Below are positions 44,182 to 53,688 of a stretch of 64,000 nt of DNA, in pieces. The position numbers were made by a program, and so were the translations under genes. Source of the stretch: JBFHIZ01 sp963666475 (GTDB lineage Bacteria; Bacillota; Clostridia; Lachnospirales; Lachnospiraceae); assembly GCA_963666475.2 (NCBI GenBank), contig OY762821.2, positions 1 to 64,000 on the forward strand, read 5' to 3'. Numbering within the stretch: position 1 is the first letter of the stretch; every line of letters starts with the position of its first letter. Under the pieces are notes generated by a model. The model saw only the letters and a program-made list of their open reading frames with translations, was not told the origin of the DNA and made no database searches.

Positions 44182-44191
44182 TAGACGAAAG

Positions 44192-44215
44192 TGGGGACGT
44201 TTTGTGACGTTCCCA
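44192..44215 (+). terminator. Hairpin between the two muramidase genes
   Basis: A 9-bp stem (44192-44200 with 44207-44215, one G-U pair) and a six-base loop, followed by only a short T run. It may be a partial terminator or RNA-stability element that lowers expression of downstream genes. Confidence 0.5.
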
Positions 44216-44245
44216 TTTAGCGCGTTTAAAATAAGGAGACTGTAA

Positions 44246-45508
44246 ATGGACCAGAAGCTACGTATGAGAGCGATTGTGGTCGGCGCATCCTTTGTATTAT
44301 TTGTGTGTCTGATTGCATTTGCCACTAATCTGGAAAGATTTCAAAAGAATAATATAGATTTGTTGGCGTCTGAAGAGGTAGCGACAGAATCCTTGGAGAG
44401 TGAAGAAATAGAAAAAACTGGACTTCGGGATTTTATGAACGATCCTACGTTTTTTGATCAGGAAGACACGAGTCTGGATATCGATGAACTACTGGCAAGA
44501 CAAGTATCCATTCAGGTGCTTTCTATTCAAAAGGATCTTCGTATCAGTATATTAGATGTTGCAGGAAATTTGGTTCCTGGAGAGACTTTTGAAGTGGATA
44601 TTGAAAATGCTGGGACATATACGGACGATGATGAGGATGGGATCATTTATATTCCGTCCATCAGCGCTGGTGAATATTATGTCAGTTTAAAAGAGCATGA
44701 TGGTTATAAGGTTCCTGATTCTACAATCAAAGTGCATGTAAAAGCCAACGTGGAATATCAGGCAATTGGAGATATTGCTTATTTAATCAAGACGGAGGAG
44801 GATATCGATCCGAGCGTTGAAGACGTATCGATTAATGCGGCAAGAGTAGAAGCAGATGACAGCGAAACAAGTATTCAAATGCTACCGGAAGGTGCAAAAG
44901 AATTTGGAATTGATGTTTCTAAATGGAATCAGGAAATCGATTGGGAAAAAGTAGCAAATGCTGGAGTCACCTTTGCAATCATTCGTTGTGGATATCGTGG
45001 GGCGCAAACAGGAACACTTGTGGAAGACCCATACTTTCTTAAGAATATTGAGGGAGCAACCGATGCAGGAATTGATGTCGGCGTATATTTCTTTACACAG
45101 GCAGTAACGGTGGTAGAAGCGGTGGAAGAAGCATCGATGGTACTGACACTGGTGAATGGGTATGACCTTACGTATCCCATTTATATTGACACGGAAAATG
45201 CAGGTACGGATGGGCGAGCAAATGAATTGTCGAGGGTGCTTCGTACAGATGTGTGTGAAGCTTTTGTAAGGACGATTGCAAATGCAGAAGAAGGATACAC
45301 AGCAGGCATTTATGGTAGTAAAAATTGGCTCAATCAAAAAGTAGATATTTCTCGTTTTTCTGGAAACGCAGTTTGGCTAGCTGAGTATCGGGATGAACCA
45401 ACATTCCTTGATACATATCATATGTGGCAATATACTTCCAGAGGAAAAATCGATGGTATTACAGGAAATGTCGACTTCAATTTGAGTTACATGGACATGA
45501 AGGAATAA
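44246..45508 (+). CDS. Membrane-anchored GH25 muramidase
   Basis: A 420-residue protein with an N-terminal helix (about 8-27), a juxtamembrane beta domain (about 97-173) like that of the gene upstream, and a GH25 domain (221-420). GH25 motifs are GIDVSKWNQEIDW, FAIIRCGYRG and the catalytic YIDTEN. It lacks the Ig-like and repeat regions. AAGGAG precedes the ATG. It lies 29 bases before the exporter permease, so it probably cuts peptidoglycan at sites of glycan export. Confidence 0.92.
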   Translation: MDQKLRMRAIVVGASFVLFVCLIAFATNLERFQKNNIDLLASEEVATESLESEEIEKTGLRDFMNDPTFFDQEDTSLDIDELLARQVSIQVLSIQKDLRISILDVAGNLVPGETFEVDIENAGTYTDDDEDGIIYIPSISAGEYYVSLKEHDGYKVPDSTIKVHVKANVEYQAIGDIAYLIKTEEDIDPSVEDVSINAARVEADDSETSIQMLPEGAKEFGIDVSKWNQEIDWEKVANAGVTFAIIRCGYRGAQTGTLVEDPYFLKNIEGATDAGIDVGVYFFTQAVTVVEAVEEASMVLTLVNGYDLTYPIYIDTENAGTDGRANELSRVLRTDVCEAFVRTIANAEEGYTAGIYGSKNWLNQKVDISRFSGNAVWLAEYRDEPTFLDTYHMWQYTSRGKIDGITGNVDFNLSYMDMKE

Positions 45509-45537
45509 GAAAACAAAAGACTGGTGGAAAAGAGACT

Positions 45538-46524
45538 GTGAAAAAAGTAAAAATAGAAAAAGTGATCATTTTGATCATTTCCGCAATTATCATAGCGATA
45601 TTATTGTTACACCAAAATCCCCTGGCAGATGTGCAGGAGGAATGGATTAAAAAGGGAATTGCAATCGTTATTGATTTGACTATTACGATTGTGTTGCTTC
45701 GAACCTACCAAACCTTGCTACAGCTCATTCAAGAATTGCTTCAAAATCGTAGATTGATTTGGAAACTTTCAAAGAATGATTTTAAAACAAAATATGCGGG
45801 CTCTTATTTGGGAGTTATCTGGGCATTTGTTCAACCAGTTGTTACAATCGTGTTGTATGCAGTAGTATTTGGAATTTTAATGCCTAGTAAAGCGGAAATG
45901 TTGAGTGATGGAAATATGGATATACCATTTATTTTATATCTTACAGCTGGGCTCGTACCCTGGTTATATTTTTCAGAAGCACTTACCAGTGGAACCACTT
46001 CTTTTAAAGTATATAATTATTTGGTAAAAAAGGTTGTTTTTAAAGTGAGCATTTTACCGATTATTCGAGTGATCAGTTCTGCATTTGTACATCTTGCATT
46101 TATTGTATTAATCATGATTTTGAATATAAGTATGGGAAACTATCCATCCATTTATTGGCTTCAGATTCTTTATTTCAGTTTTTGTACCTTTGTATTTACT
46201 TTGGCACTCACTTATGCAACTTCTTCAATCGTTGTATTTTTCAAGGACTTAAATCAACTGATTGGAATTTTTCTTCAGGTAGGGATATGGGCGACACCAA
46301 TTATGTGGTATATCACAAGTGCACCAGAATCCATTCATACCATTTTGAAATTGAATCCCATGTTCTATATTGTTGATGGATATCGAAATGCATTGTTTGA
46401 ACATACTTGGTTTTGGAATGATTTCTATTCAACGATGTATTTTTGGATCATTACTGCAACCTTATCTGCAGTTGGAATTTTGATTTTTAAACGACTCAAA
46501 CCACATTTTGCAGATGTATTATAA
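45538..46524 (+). CDS. ABC-2 polysaccharide exporter permease (TagG/Wzm type)
   Basis: A protein of about 328 residues. After an N-terminal helix pair it shows the ABC-2 exporter pattern: amphipathic LIWKLSKNDFKTKYAGSYLGVIWAF, then six helices ending in FKRLKPHF. It forms the channel for a lipid-linked polysaccharide with the ATPase encoded 39 bases downstream. I place the start at GTG 45538, just after the muramidase; an in-frame ATG at 45424 lies inside that gene and would add a hydrophilic tail. The extra N-terminal helices are unusual for Wzm. Confidence 0.88.
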   Translation: MKKVKIEKVIILIISAIIIAILLLHQNPLADVQEEWIKKGIAIVIDLTITIVLLRTYQTLLQLIQELLQNRRLIWKLSKNDFKTKYAGSYLGVIWAFVQPVVTIVLYAVVFGILMPSKAEMLSDGNMDIPFILYLTAGLVPWLYFSEALTSGTTSFKVYNYLVKKVVFKVSILPIIRVISSAFVHLAFIVLIMILNISMGNYPSIYWLQILYFSFCTFVFTLALTYATSSIVVFFKDLNQLIGIFLQVGIWATPIMWYITSAPESIHTILKLNPMFYIVDGYRNALFEHTWFWNDFYSTMYFWIITATLSAVGILIFKRLKPHFADVL

Positions 46525-46563
46525 AGATTACCACATGCAGTATTAGAAAGGCTTAGGTATAAA

Positions 46564-47850
46564 ATGGAACACGATATGAACGCAATACAGATACATGGAC
46601 TTGCGAAAATGTATAAATTATATAATCGACAATTTGATCGAGTAAAAGATGCTTTTGGACTTTCAAAACATCCATATCAGGAGCATTATGCGCTGAGAAA
46701 TATAGATTTTGAAGTGAAAAAGGGTGAAACCGTAGGAATTATTGGAACAAATGGTTCGGGAAAATCAACACTCCTAAAAATTATTACAGGTGTACTTTCA
46801 GAAACAGCTGGATCAGTACATGTGAATGGTAGAATATCTGCACTACTGGAGCTTGGGGCAGGATTCAACATGGAATATACGGGTATTGAAAACATCTATT
46901 TAAATGGGACGATGATGGGTTTTTCGGACAAAGAGATTGATGAAAAATTACAGGATATTTTGGATTTTGCAGACATTGGAGAATTTGTTTATCAACCTGT
47001 AAAGACGTATTCAAGTGGAATGTTCGTACGTCTTGCATTTGCAGTTTCGATTAATATCGAGCCCGAAATCTTAATCGTAGATGAGGCTCTTTCCGTTGGA
47101 GATGTTTTTTTTCAGGCAAAGTGTTATCATAAATTTGAGGAATTCAAAGAGAAAGGGAAAACTATTTTATTTGTAAGCCATGACTTAAGCAGCATCTCAA
47201 AGTATTGTGATCGTGTGATGCTCTTAAATAAAGGTCAAAAGATTGGAGAAGGTTCTCCAAAAGAAATGATTGATGTTTACAAACAAGTGCTTGCCGGACA
47301 GTATCAGTTTCAAGAAGAAGATATGCCAGGTGATATGAACACCAAGGAACTGGAAAAAAATGGACTTTCCTACGGAACAAAACAGGCGGAAATTGTTGAT
47401 TTATACATTTTGGATTCTCGTGGAAATCGCTCGGGTACGTTGATTAAATCTAGTGAATTTACGGTTTGTATGGAGGTTCAGTTCCATGAGTCGATTCAGG
47501 CACCAATCTTTGCATATTCATTGAAAAATGCTAAAGGAATTGAGATTACCGGAACTAATACAATGTTTGAACGAGCATTTTTAGAACCAGTAGAAGCTGG
47601 AAAAACAAAACAAATTATGTTCAAACAGGTTATGCGTTTGCAGGGTGGAGATTATCTTCTTTCTGCTGGGCTGACCGGGTATGAAGGAAATGATTTTGTG
47701 GTATATCATAGATTGTATGATGCGGTAGATTTTACTGTTATTTCAAATAAAGATACCGTTGGATACTTTGATCCAGAAGCACAGATTGAAGTAAAAGATG
47801 TTGGTAAAAAAAATGGAAAGATCATTGACTATTCTGAACGAGCTCAGTAG
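46564..47850 (+). CDS. Polysaccharide exporter ATPase with Wzt-type C-terminal domain
   Basis: A 428-residue ATPase of the TagH/Wzt type. Residues 1-250 hold Walker A GTNGSGKST, signature YSSGMFVRLAFAVSI and Walker B ILIVDEALSVGDVFF. Residues about 275-425 form a beta-sandwich like the Wzt C-terminal carbohydrate-binding domain (YILDSRG, FTVCMEVQF, RLQGGDYLLSAGLTG). In E. coli O9a that domain recognises the capped chain end and licenses export. TagH of Bacillus has a different C-terminus, so this fits O-antigen-type export. The capping-like enzyme is encoded next. Confidence 0.9.
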   Translation: MEHDMNAIQIHGLAKMYKLYNRQFDRVKDAFGLSKHPYQEHYALRNIDFEVKKGETVGIIGTNGSGKSTLLKIITGVLSETAGSVHVNGRISALLELGAGFNMEYTGIENIYLNGTMMGFSDKEIDEKLQDILDFADIGEFVYQPVKTYSSGMFVRLAFAVSINIEPEILIVDEALSVGDVFFQAKCYHKFEEFKEKGKTILFVSHDLSSISKYCDRVMLLNKGQKIGEGSPKEMIDVYKQVLAGQYQFQEEDMPGDMNTKELEKNGLSYGTKQAEIVDLYILDSRGNRSGTLIKSSEFTVCMEVQFHESIQAPIFAYSLKNAKGIEITGTNTMFERAFLEPVEAGKTKQIMFKQVMRLQGGDYLLSAGLTGYEGNDFVVYHRLYDAVDFTVISNKDTVGYFDPEAQIEVKDVGKKNGKIIDYSERAQ

Positions 47851-47884
47851 ATGAACAAGTTTTGATAGTCTTTGCGGAGGAACT

Positions 47885-49927
47885 ATGGAACAGATAAAGA
47901 AAGTCGGGAATGTCATTCTTGACTATACAAATTATAGTGGCTCAGATGCATACAGTGATGGACCAATTGAAGATGAAATTTTATCCATTGTGAAATCGAA
48001 CCCAAGAGAAAAATTCACAAAAATAATTGAAGAAGAAGCAAAGTGGCCGATTCTTTATCATCTATCGCATTTAAGGGAAAACATTGTCGAATGGTTACCA
48101 ATTAAGCCTACGGATAAAGTTTTGGAAATTGGAAGCGGCCCTGGTGCGATTTCACGTGTGCTTGCTAGTAAATGTAAAGAGCTTACTTGCGTAGAACTTT
48201 CTGAAAAACGAAGTCTGATTAATGCTTATCGCAACAAAGACATGGAAAATATGACGATCAAACTTGGGAATTTTGAAGATGTGGAAAAGACACTGACAAA
48301 TGACTATGATTGGGTCCTATTGATTGGTGTATTTGAGTACGCAGTCAGCTATATGGGTGGAAGTGATCCATATGTTGATATGTTGAATATTATGAAGAAA
48401 CATATGCATACCAATGGACACTTGGTAATTGCTATTGAAAATAAATTTGGATTAAAATATTGGGCCGGATGCAGAGAAGACCATTTGGGGACTTTCTTCT
48501 CTGGATTAGAAGACTATGATGAAGACTCTTATGTTCGTACCTTTACAAGGCCGGGGCTTGAGAAATTATTGGGTAAGGCATCCATCGAGGAATATTCTTT
48601 TTACTATCCATATCCAGATTATAAATTTACTGGCAGTGTATACTCGGATGAATATTTGCCAAAAGAAGGAGAGCTCTTTCAGAATTTAAGGAATTTTGAC
48701 CGAAGCAGAATGGAACTCTTTGATGAAGGAAAAGTTTTTAATTCCATTATTAAAGACGGATTATTTCCACAATTTAGCAATTCATATATGGTGGTTACAG
48801 GGTCACCGATACATACCAAATATGTGAAATATTCAAACGAAAGAGATACACGTTTCCAAATCGCGACAAAGATTATGGAAACAGAAGACGGAGAACTGTT
48901 TGTTGAAAAAACACCTATGTCAGAAGAAGCGAAAGAACATATTTCTTCCATCAAAGATTCCTATGAAAAATTGACTTCCCGATATGAGAAGGGTGAGTTG
49001 AAATGGAATCTCTGTGAGACATCGGATCATGGGATTTATTTTGAATTTTTACATGGTGTAACTCTAGAAGAAAAATTAGATGCATGTTTAGAAAAAGATG
49101 ACTTCAAAGGATTTCAGTTCTTACTCAATGAGTATATGCGTCGCATTGAGTTTCGTGCCGACATACCAGTTTCGGATTATGATTTGATATTTTCCAATAT
49201 CATAATTGAAGGAGAAACATGGACAGTTATTGATTATGAATGGACATTTGATAAAATAACAAGTGTTACTGAACAAGCTTACCGAGCATGTTATTATTAT
49301 GTTTCGACAGGTGGCATTCGTACAAAACTGAAACTCAGTAAGATTCGCGAATTCATCGGGATTTCTGAAGACGAAGCAAAACAAATTATAGATGAGGACC
49401 AAGAGTTTCAGCAATATGTATTAGGAAAACAAATGTTGCTTGGTCAGTTAAGAGATAAGATTGGATGCGAGATTATTCACCCGATTACATTGATCAATTG
49501 CGCAACTGACCATGGGGACACAAATCGTGTTCAAGTGTATTTTGATTATGGGCAAGGGGCAAAAGAAGACGATTCTTATTTTGTTAAGGAGGCTTTTGTT
49601 TCAACTACGGAAATATTGGTTGAAGTCAATGTTCCAAATGGATTAAAATATTTACGCATTGACCCACTTATGGATAGCTGTCTGGTAGAGATTTTAGAGA
49701 CCACATGGAATGACGAATTGGTAACCTTCAATAAGCGTGGCCAATTGATTACGAACGGAGAAAAACAAAAGAACGGAGTATTTGTTTTTGCAACAACAGA
49801 TCCAAATGTGAACTTCGATGTAAGTACAATGAATGATACGGATAACAATGTTTTTTGTGCGAAAATGCGTGTGAACCGTGTGACGGCAGAGACCGCGGAA
49901 AAATTTTTAAAAAAGAAGAGAAAATAG
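47885..49927 (+). CDS. WbdD-like methyltransferase-kinase, putative chain-capping enzyme
   Basis: A 680-residue protein. Residues about 60-200 are a class I SAM methyltransferase (motif I VLEIGSGPGAIS, 79-90). Residues about 310-500 look like a protein-kinase-fold domain. It has K342 in LFVEKTP, a hinge FEFLHG (386-391), a catalytic-loop equivalent DLIFSN (433-438) and a metal aspartate D450 in VIDYEW. Residues about 540-665 form a beta-rich tail. This order matches WbdD, which methylates and phosphorylates the O9a chain end to stop elongation. Its position right after a Wzt-type ATPase strengthens the call. The kinase part is divergent. Confidence 0.7.
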   Translation: MEQIKKVGNVILDYTNYSGSDAYSDGPIEDEILSIVKSNPREKFTKIIEEEAKWPILYHLSHLRENIVEWLPIKPTDKVLEIGSGPGAISRVLASKCKELTCVELSEKRSLINAYRNKDMENMTIKLGNFEDVEKTLTNDYDWVLLIGVFEYAVSYMGGSDPYVDMLNIMKKHMHTNGHLVIAIENKFGLKYWAGCREDHLGTFFSGLEDYDEDSYVRTFTRPGLEKLLGKASIEEYSFYYPYPDYKFTGSVYSDEYLPKEGELFQNLRNFDRSRMELFDEGKVFNSIIKDGLFPQFSNSYMVVTGSPIHTKYVKYSNERDTRFQIATKIMETEDGELFVEKTPMSEEAKEHISSIKDSYEKLTSRYEKGELKWNLCETSDHGIYFEFLHGVTLEEKLDACLEKDDFKGFQFLLNEYMRRIEFRADIPVSDYDLIFSNIIIEGETWTVIDYEWTFDKITSVTEQAYRACYYYVSTGGIRTKLKLSKIREFIGISEDEAKQIIDEDQEFQQYVLGKQMLLGQLRDKIGCEIIHPITLINCATDHGDTNRVQVYFDYGQGAKEDDSYFVKEAFVSTTEILVEVNVPNGLKYLRIDPLMDSCLVEILETTWNDELVTFNKRGQLITNGEKQKNGVFVFATTDPNVNFDVSTMNDTDNNVFCAKMRVNRVTAETAEKFLKKKRK

Positions 49928-49948
49928 AGAGATAGGAGAATGATTTGT

Positions 49949-51892
49949 ATGGACAACCAGAAGATGGCAAAAAATGCAAGTGATCTTGCAAATGCAAATC
50001 GAACAATAGAAGAGCTACAAGAAAAACTCTCAAAAATTAAAAATAGCCCATTCTGGAAACTCAGCAAACCATTTCGAATGGCTGCGCATGTTTTGATTCG
50101 ACTTTCGTCATTGGTACGTCAGTATGGAAATCTCAAGGGATTTGTTAGAAAAGTCAGAAGTAAAATTCATGAAAAAAATGCAGGGAAATATTTCGGAACA
50201 GAGAGTTTTCCAAATGCAGAAGAGCGAAGTTTGCAAGAAAATACTTCATTTTCAAAATCTCCCAAAATCAGTATTTTAGTTCCACTATATAATACACCCA
50301 AGAATTTTCTGGTTGATATGTTGGAATCGGTACGCTTACAGACCTATAAAAACTGGGAACTCTGTCTTGCGGATGGTTCGGACAAGAATCATGCATATGT
50401 AGAAACCATTTGCAAAGAATATTCAGATAAAGATACACGTGTTATTTATAAAAAATTGGAGAAAAATGAAGGAATTTCTGGCAATACGAATCAATGTTAT
50501 CAGTTGGCGACAGGTGAATACATCGGTTTGTTTGACCATGATGATATTCTACATCCATCCGTCCTTTATTCTTATGTGAAAGAAATCAACCAAAGTGGTG
50601 CGGATTATTTGTACTGTGATGAAGCAACATTTGTGGGTAAGAATATCAATCATATGATCACCCTTCATTTTAAATCAGATTTTGCCTTAGATACTTTACG
50701 TGCAAACAATTATATTTGTCACTTCAGTGTCTTTAGCCGTGCTTTACTGGAAGGAACGGAACTTTTTCGTTCGGAATTTGATGGTAGCCAGGATCATGAT
50801 ATGATTTTGCGACTAACAGGAAAGGCTTCTCGGGTAGCACACATTCCGCAAATACTTTATTACTGGCGTTCTCATAAGGGAAGCGTTGCATCAGGCATTG
50901 GTGCAAAAACATATGCGATTGATGCTGCGAAACGTGCGATTGCAGATCATTTAACAAGAAACGGATTTTCGGATTTCACCATTGAAAGTACAAGGGCATG
51001 TGAGACGATTTTTCGAATTCAATATCCACTCCATGAAAGACCAAAAGTTTCTATTGTAATACCGAATAAAGATCACGCTTTGGATTTGAACAGATGTATC
51101 ACTTCTATATTACAAAAGAGTACATATGATAATTTTGAAATTCTTGTTGTGGAGAATAATAGTACCACAGAAGAAATCATGTCTTATTATCATGAAATTG
51201 AAAAAGACCCAAGAGTACGTGTGCTATATTACGAAGGTGCTTTTCACTATTCCAAAATTAATAACTTTGGAGTTGAGAAGGCAACCGGAGATTATATCAT
51301 CTTGTTAAATAATGATACGGAAGTAATTTCTGTCAATTGGATGGAAGAACTATTAATGTACGCGGTGCGTTCCGATGTAGGTGCAGTAGGTGCAAAACTA
51401 TATTATGAAAATGGAACCATTCAACATGCTGGAGTTGTGATTGGACTAGGTGCACATCGTACCGCTGGTCATTCACACTATGGCGTTGGAAAAGAAAATG
51501 TAGGATATATGGGAAAACTTGCTTATGCACAAAACGTCTCTGCGGTGACAGGGGCATGTCTCTGTGTGCGTAAAGAATTGTATGATTCCATGCAAGGACT
51601 AGATGATCGATTTGCAGTTGCTCTGAATGACGTGGATTTTTGTCTGCGTTTGTTAAAAGCAGGGTATGTAAATATATTTAATCCATATTGTGAGCTGTTC
51701 CATTACGAGTCTATATCTCGTGGACTTGATGATTCAGGGGAAAAAGCAAAGCGATATGAAGACGAAGCTTCTTTGTTCCGAAACATTTGGAAAGAGGAGT
51801 TAGAACGGGGTGACAAGTATTACAACCCGAATTTTTCGTTGGATCGAAGTGACTTTTATATTTTGACAGATCCTATGCGAAAGAACAAATAG
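49949..51892 (+). CDS. Bidomain GT2 glycosyltransferase (polymerase-like)
   Basis: A 647-residue cytoplasmic enzyme. An N-terminal coiled coil ends in SPFWKLSKPFR, a linker typical of rhamnan and O-antigen synthases. Two GT-A domains follow. The first (about 105-340) has ISILVPLYN and LFDHDDI; the second (about 365-620) has VSIVIPNKD, LLNNDTEV and the ALNDVDFCLRL acceptor loop. Two active sites on one chain suggest it adds two alternating linkages to a repeating polymer. ATG 49949 is chosen because AGGAG lies 10 bases upstream, while ATG 49940 is only 1 base from it. Confidence 0.88.
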   Translation: MDNQKMAKNASDLANANRTIEELQEKLSKIKNSPFWKLSKPFRMAAHVLIRLSSLVRQYGNLKGFVRKVRSKIHEKNAGKYFGTESFPNAEERSLQENTSFSKSPKISILVPLYNTPKNFLVDMLESVRLQTYKNWELCLADGSDKNHAYVETICKEYSDKDTRVIYKKLEKNEGISGNTNQCYQLATGEYIGLFDHDDILHPSVLYSYVKEINQSGADYLYCDEATFVGKNINHMITLHFKSDFALDTLRANNYICHFSVFSRALLEGTELFRSEFDGSQDHDMILRLTGKASRVAHIPQILYYWRSHKGSVASGIGAKTYAIDAAKRAIADHLTRNGFSDFTIESTRACETIFRIQYPLHERPKVSIVIPNKDHALDLNRCITSILQKSTYDNFEILVVENNSTTEEIMSYYHEIEKDPRVRVLYYEGAFHYSKINNFGVEKATGDYIILLNNDTEVISVNWMEELLMYAVRSDVGAVGAKLYYENGTIQHAGVVIGLGAHRTAGHSHYGVGKENVGYMGKLAYAQNVSAVTGACLCVRKELYDSMQGLDDRFAVALNDVDFCLRLLKAGYVNIFNPYCELFHYESISRGLDDSGEKAKRYEDEASLFRNIWKEELERGDKYYNPNFSLDRSDFYILTDPMRKNK

Positions 51893-51910
51893 AAAGGCAA
51901 GGTATGAGAA

Positions 51911-53644
51911 ATGAGTTACACGGAACAATTTGATTTTTGGATGAAGGATTCTTATTTTGATGAGGAAACTAAGAGCGAGTTAAAAGCGATTGAAACGGAT
52001 GAAAAAGAAAAAGAAGATCGTTTCTATAAAGAGCTTGATTTTGGAACTGGCGGTCTGCGCGGCGTGATTGGTGCGGGAACAAATCGAATGAACATCTATA
52101 CCGTTCGTAAAGCAACACAGGGACTCGCAAATTTTATTTTAAAACAAGGTGAAGAGGCTGCAAAACAAGGGATTGCTATTGCATATGATTCTAGAAATAT
52201 GTCTCCTGAGTTTGCGGATGAAGCGGCACTTTGTATGGCGGCAAATGGAATTAAAGCCTACGTATTTGATGCGCTTCGCCCGACACCAGAACTGTCTTTT
52301 GCAGTTCGTAAACTTGGATGTATTTCTGGTATCGTAGTCACTGCAAGCCATAACCCTCCAGAGTACAATGGGTATAAAGTATATTGGGAGGATGGCGCAC
52401 AGGTAACCGCACCAAAGGATGTACAGATCATTGATGAAGTGCGTAATGTGACCGACTATCATACTGTGAAAACGATGAATAAAGAGGAAGCAATCCAACA
52501 GGGACTTTATGTTGTCATCGGAAGTGAAATCGATGATGCATATATGGAAGAACTGAAAAAGCAGATTATTAATCCAAAAATGATTAAAAAAATGGCGAAA
52601 GATCTTCGTATTGTCTATACTCCATTTAATGGTACCGGGAATGTTCCAGTAAGAAGAATTTTAAGTGAGTTAGGGTTCAAAAATGTGTATGTGGTTTCTG
52701 AGCAGGAATTACCAGATCCAAACTTTACAACACTTGCTTATCCAAATCCAGAAGATCCAGCAGCCTTTGAATATGCACTTCGTCTGGCAAAAGAAAAGAA
52801 AGCAGATATTGTTATGGCGACTGACCCAGATGCGGATCGTTTAGGAGTTTATGCATTAGACACAAGAACCAATGAATATGTTCCGTTTACGGGAAATATG
52901 TCAGGAATGCTCATTGCGGAATATATCTTTAGAGAACGCAAGTTAAACAAGACGATGCCAGAAAATCCTGCACTAGTAAAAACAATCGTTACGACGAATT
53001 TGGCAGAACCACTTGCAAAAGCATATGATGTAGATGTGATTGAGGTTCTTACTGGATTTAAATATATTGGAGAGCAGATTAAGAATTTCGAGACGGACGG
53101 AAGCCATCATTATGTGTTTGGATTAGAAGAAAGTTATGGGTGCCTGGCTGGAACACATGCAAGAGATAAGGATGCAATCGTAGCAGTTATGTGTCTTGCA
53201 GAAGTGGCTGCATATTGTAAAGAAAAGGGAACCACTCTTTATGATGAGATGTTAAACATTTATGAGAAGTATGGATATTATAAAGAAGATCTTCATACCA
53301 TTACGCTGAAGGGTCTGGATGGAGCAAAGCAGATTGAAGCAATCATGACTTCCTTACGCGAAAATCCTCCAAAAGAATTTGGGAAATATAAGGTCTTGAA
53401 ATTTAGAGATTATAAGACTGGAAAAATTTTAGATTTATCTTCAGGAAATACGACAGAAACAGGCCTTCCGGAGTCAAATGTATTGTATTTTGATTTGTCC
53501 GGTGACGCATGGTGCTGTGCACGTCCTTCTGGAACAGAGCCAAAGATTAAATTCTATATTGGCGTAAAGGGAAGTTCTTTGGAAGATGCAGAAGAAAAAA
53601 ATGCGCTGTTGAAAGAAGCTTTAACAGCAAACCTTGCACTATAA
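51911..53644 (+). CDS. pgcA: Phosphoglucomutase/phosphomannomutase
   Basis: A 577-residue alpha-D-phosphohexomutase of the PgcA type, interconverting glucose-6-P and glucose-1-P for UDP- and dTDP-sugar supply. Motifs are the phosphoserine S146 in TASHNPPEYNGYK, the metal loop DPDADR, the sugar-binding GLEESYG and the phosphate-binding RPSGTEPKIKFY. Full length, no frameshift. Its place between glycosyltransferases indicates a local supply of nucleotide-sugar precursors. Confidence 0.93.
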   Translation: MSYTEQFDFWMKDSYFDEETKSELKAIETDEKEKEDRFYKELDFGTGGLRGVIGAGTNRMNIYTVRKATQGLANFILKQGEEAAKQGIAIAYDSRNMSPEFADEAALCMAANGIKAYVFDALRPTPELSFAVRKLGCISGIVVTASHNPPEYNGYKVYWEDGAQVTAPKDVQIIDEVRNVTDYHTVKTMNKEEAIQQGLYVVIGSEIDDAYMEELKKQIINPKMIKKMAKDLRIVYTPFNGTGNVPVRRILSELGFKNVYVVSEQELPDPNFTTLAYPNPEDPAAFEYALRLAKEKKADIVMATDPDADRLGVYALDTRTNEYVPFTGNMSGMLIAEYIFRERKLNKTMPENPALVKTIVTTNLAEPLAKAYDVDVIEVLTGFKYIGEQIKNFETDGSHHYVFGLEESYGCLAGTHARDKDAIVAVMCLAEVAAYCKEKGTTLYDEMLNIYEKYGYYKEDLHTITLKGLDGAKQIEAIMTSLRENPPKEFGKYKVLKFRDYKTGKILDLSSGNTTETGLPESNVLYFDLSGDAWCCARPSGTEPKIKFYIGVKGSSLEDAEEKNALLKEALTANLAL

Positions 53645-53688
53645 ACAAATAGAACAAGCAAAATGTAACGCTAGAAAGGAAGGCTAAG

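Noticed and set aside
46564..47850. Bacillus-type TagH teichoic acid ATPase
   Set aside because: The C-terminal region fits the Wzt carbohydrate-binding pattern rather than the extracellular tail of TagH, so the O-antigen-type call is preferred.
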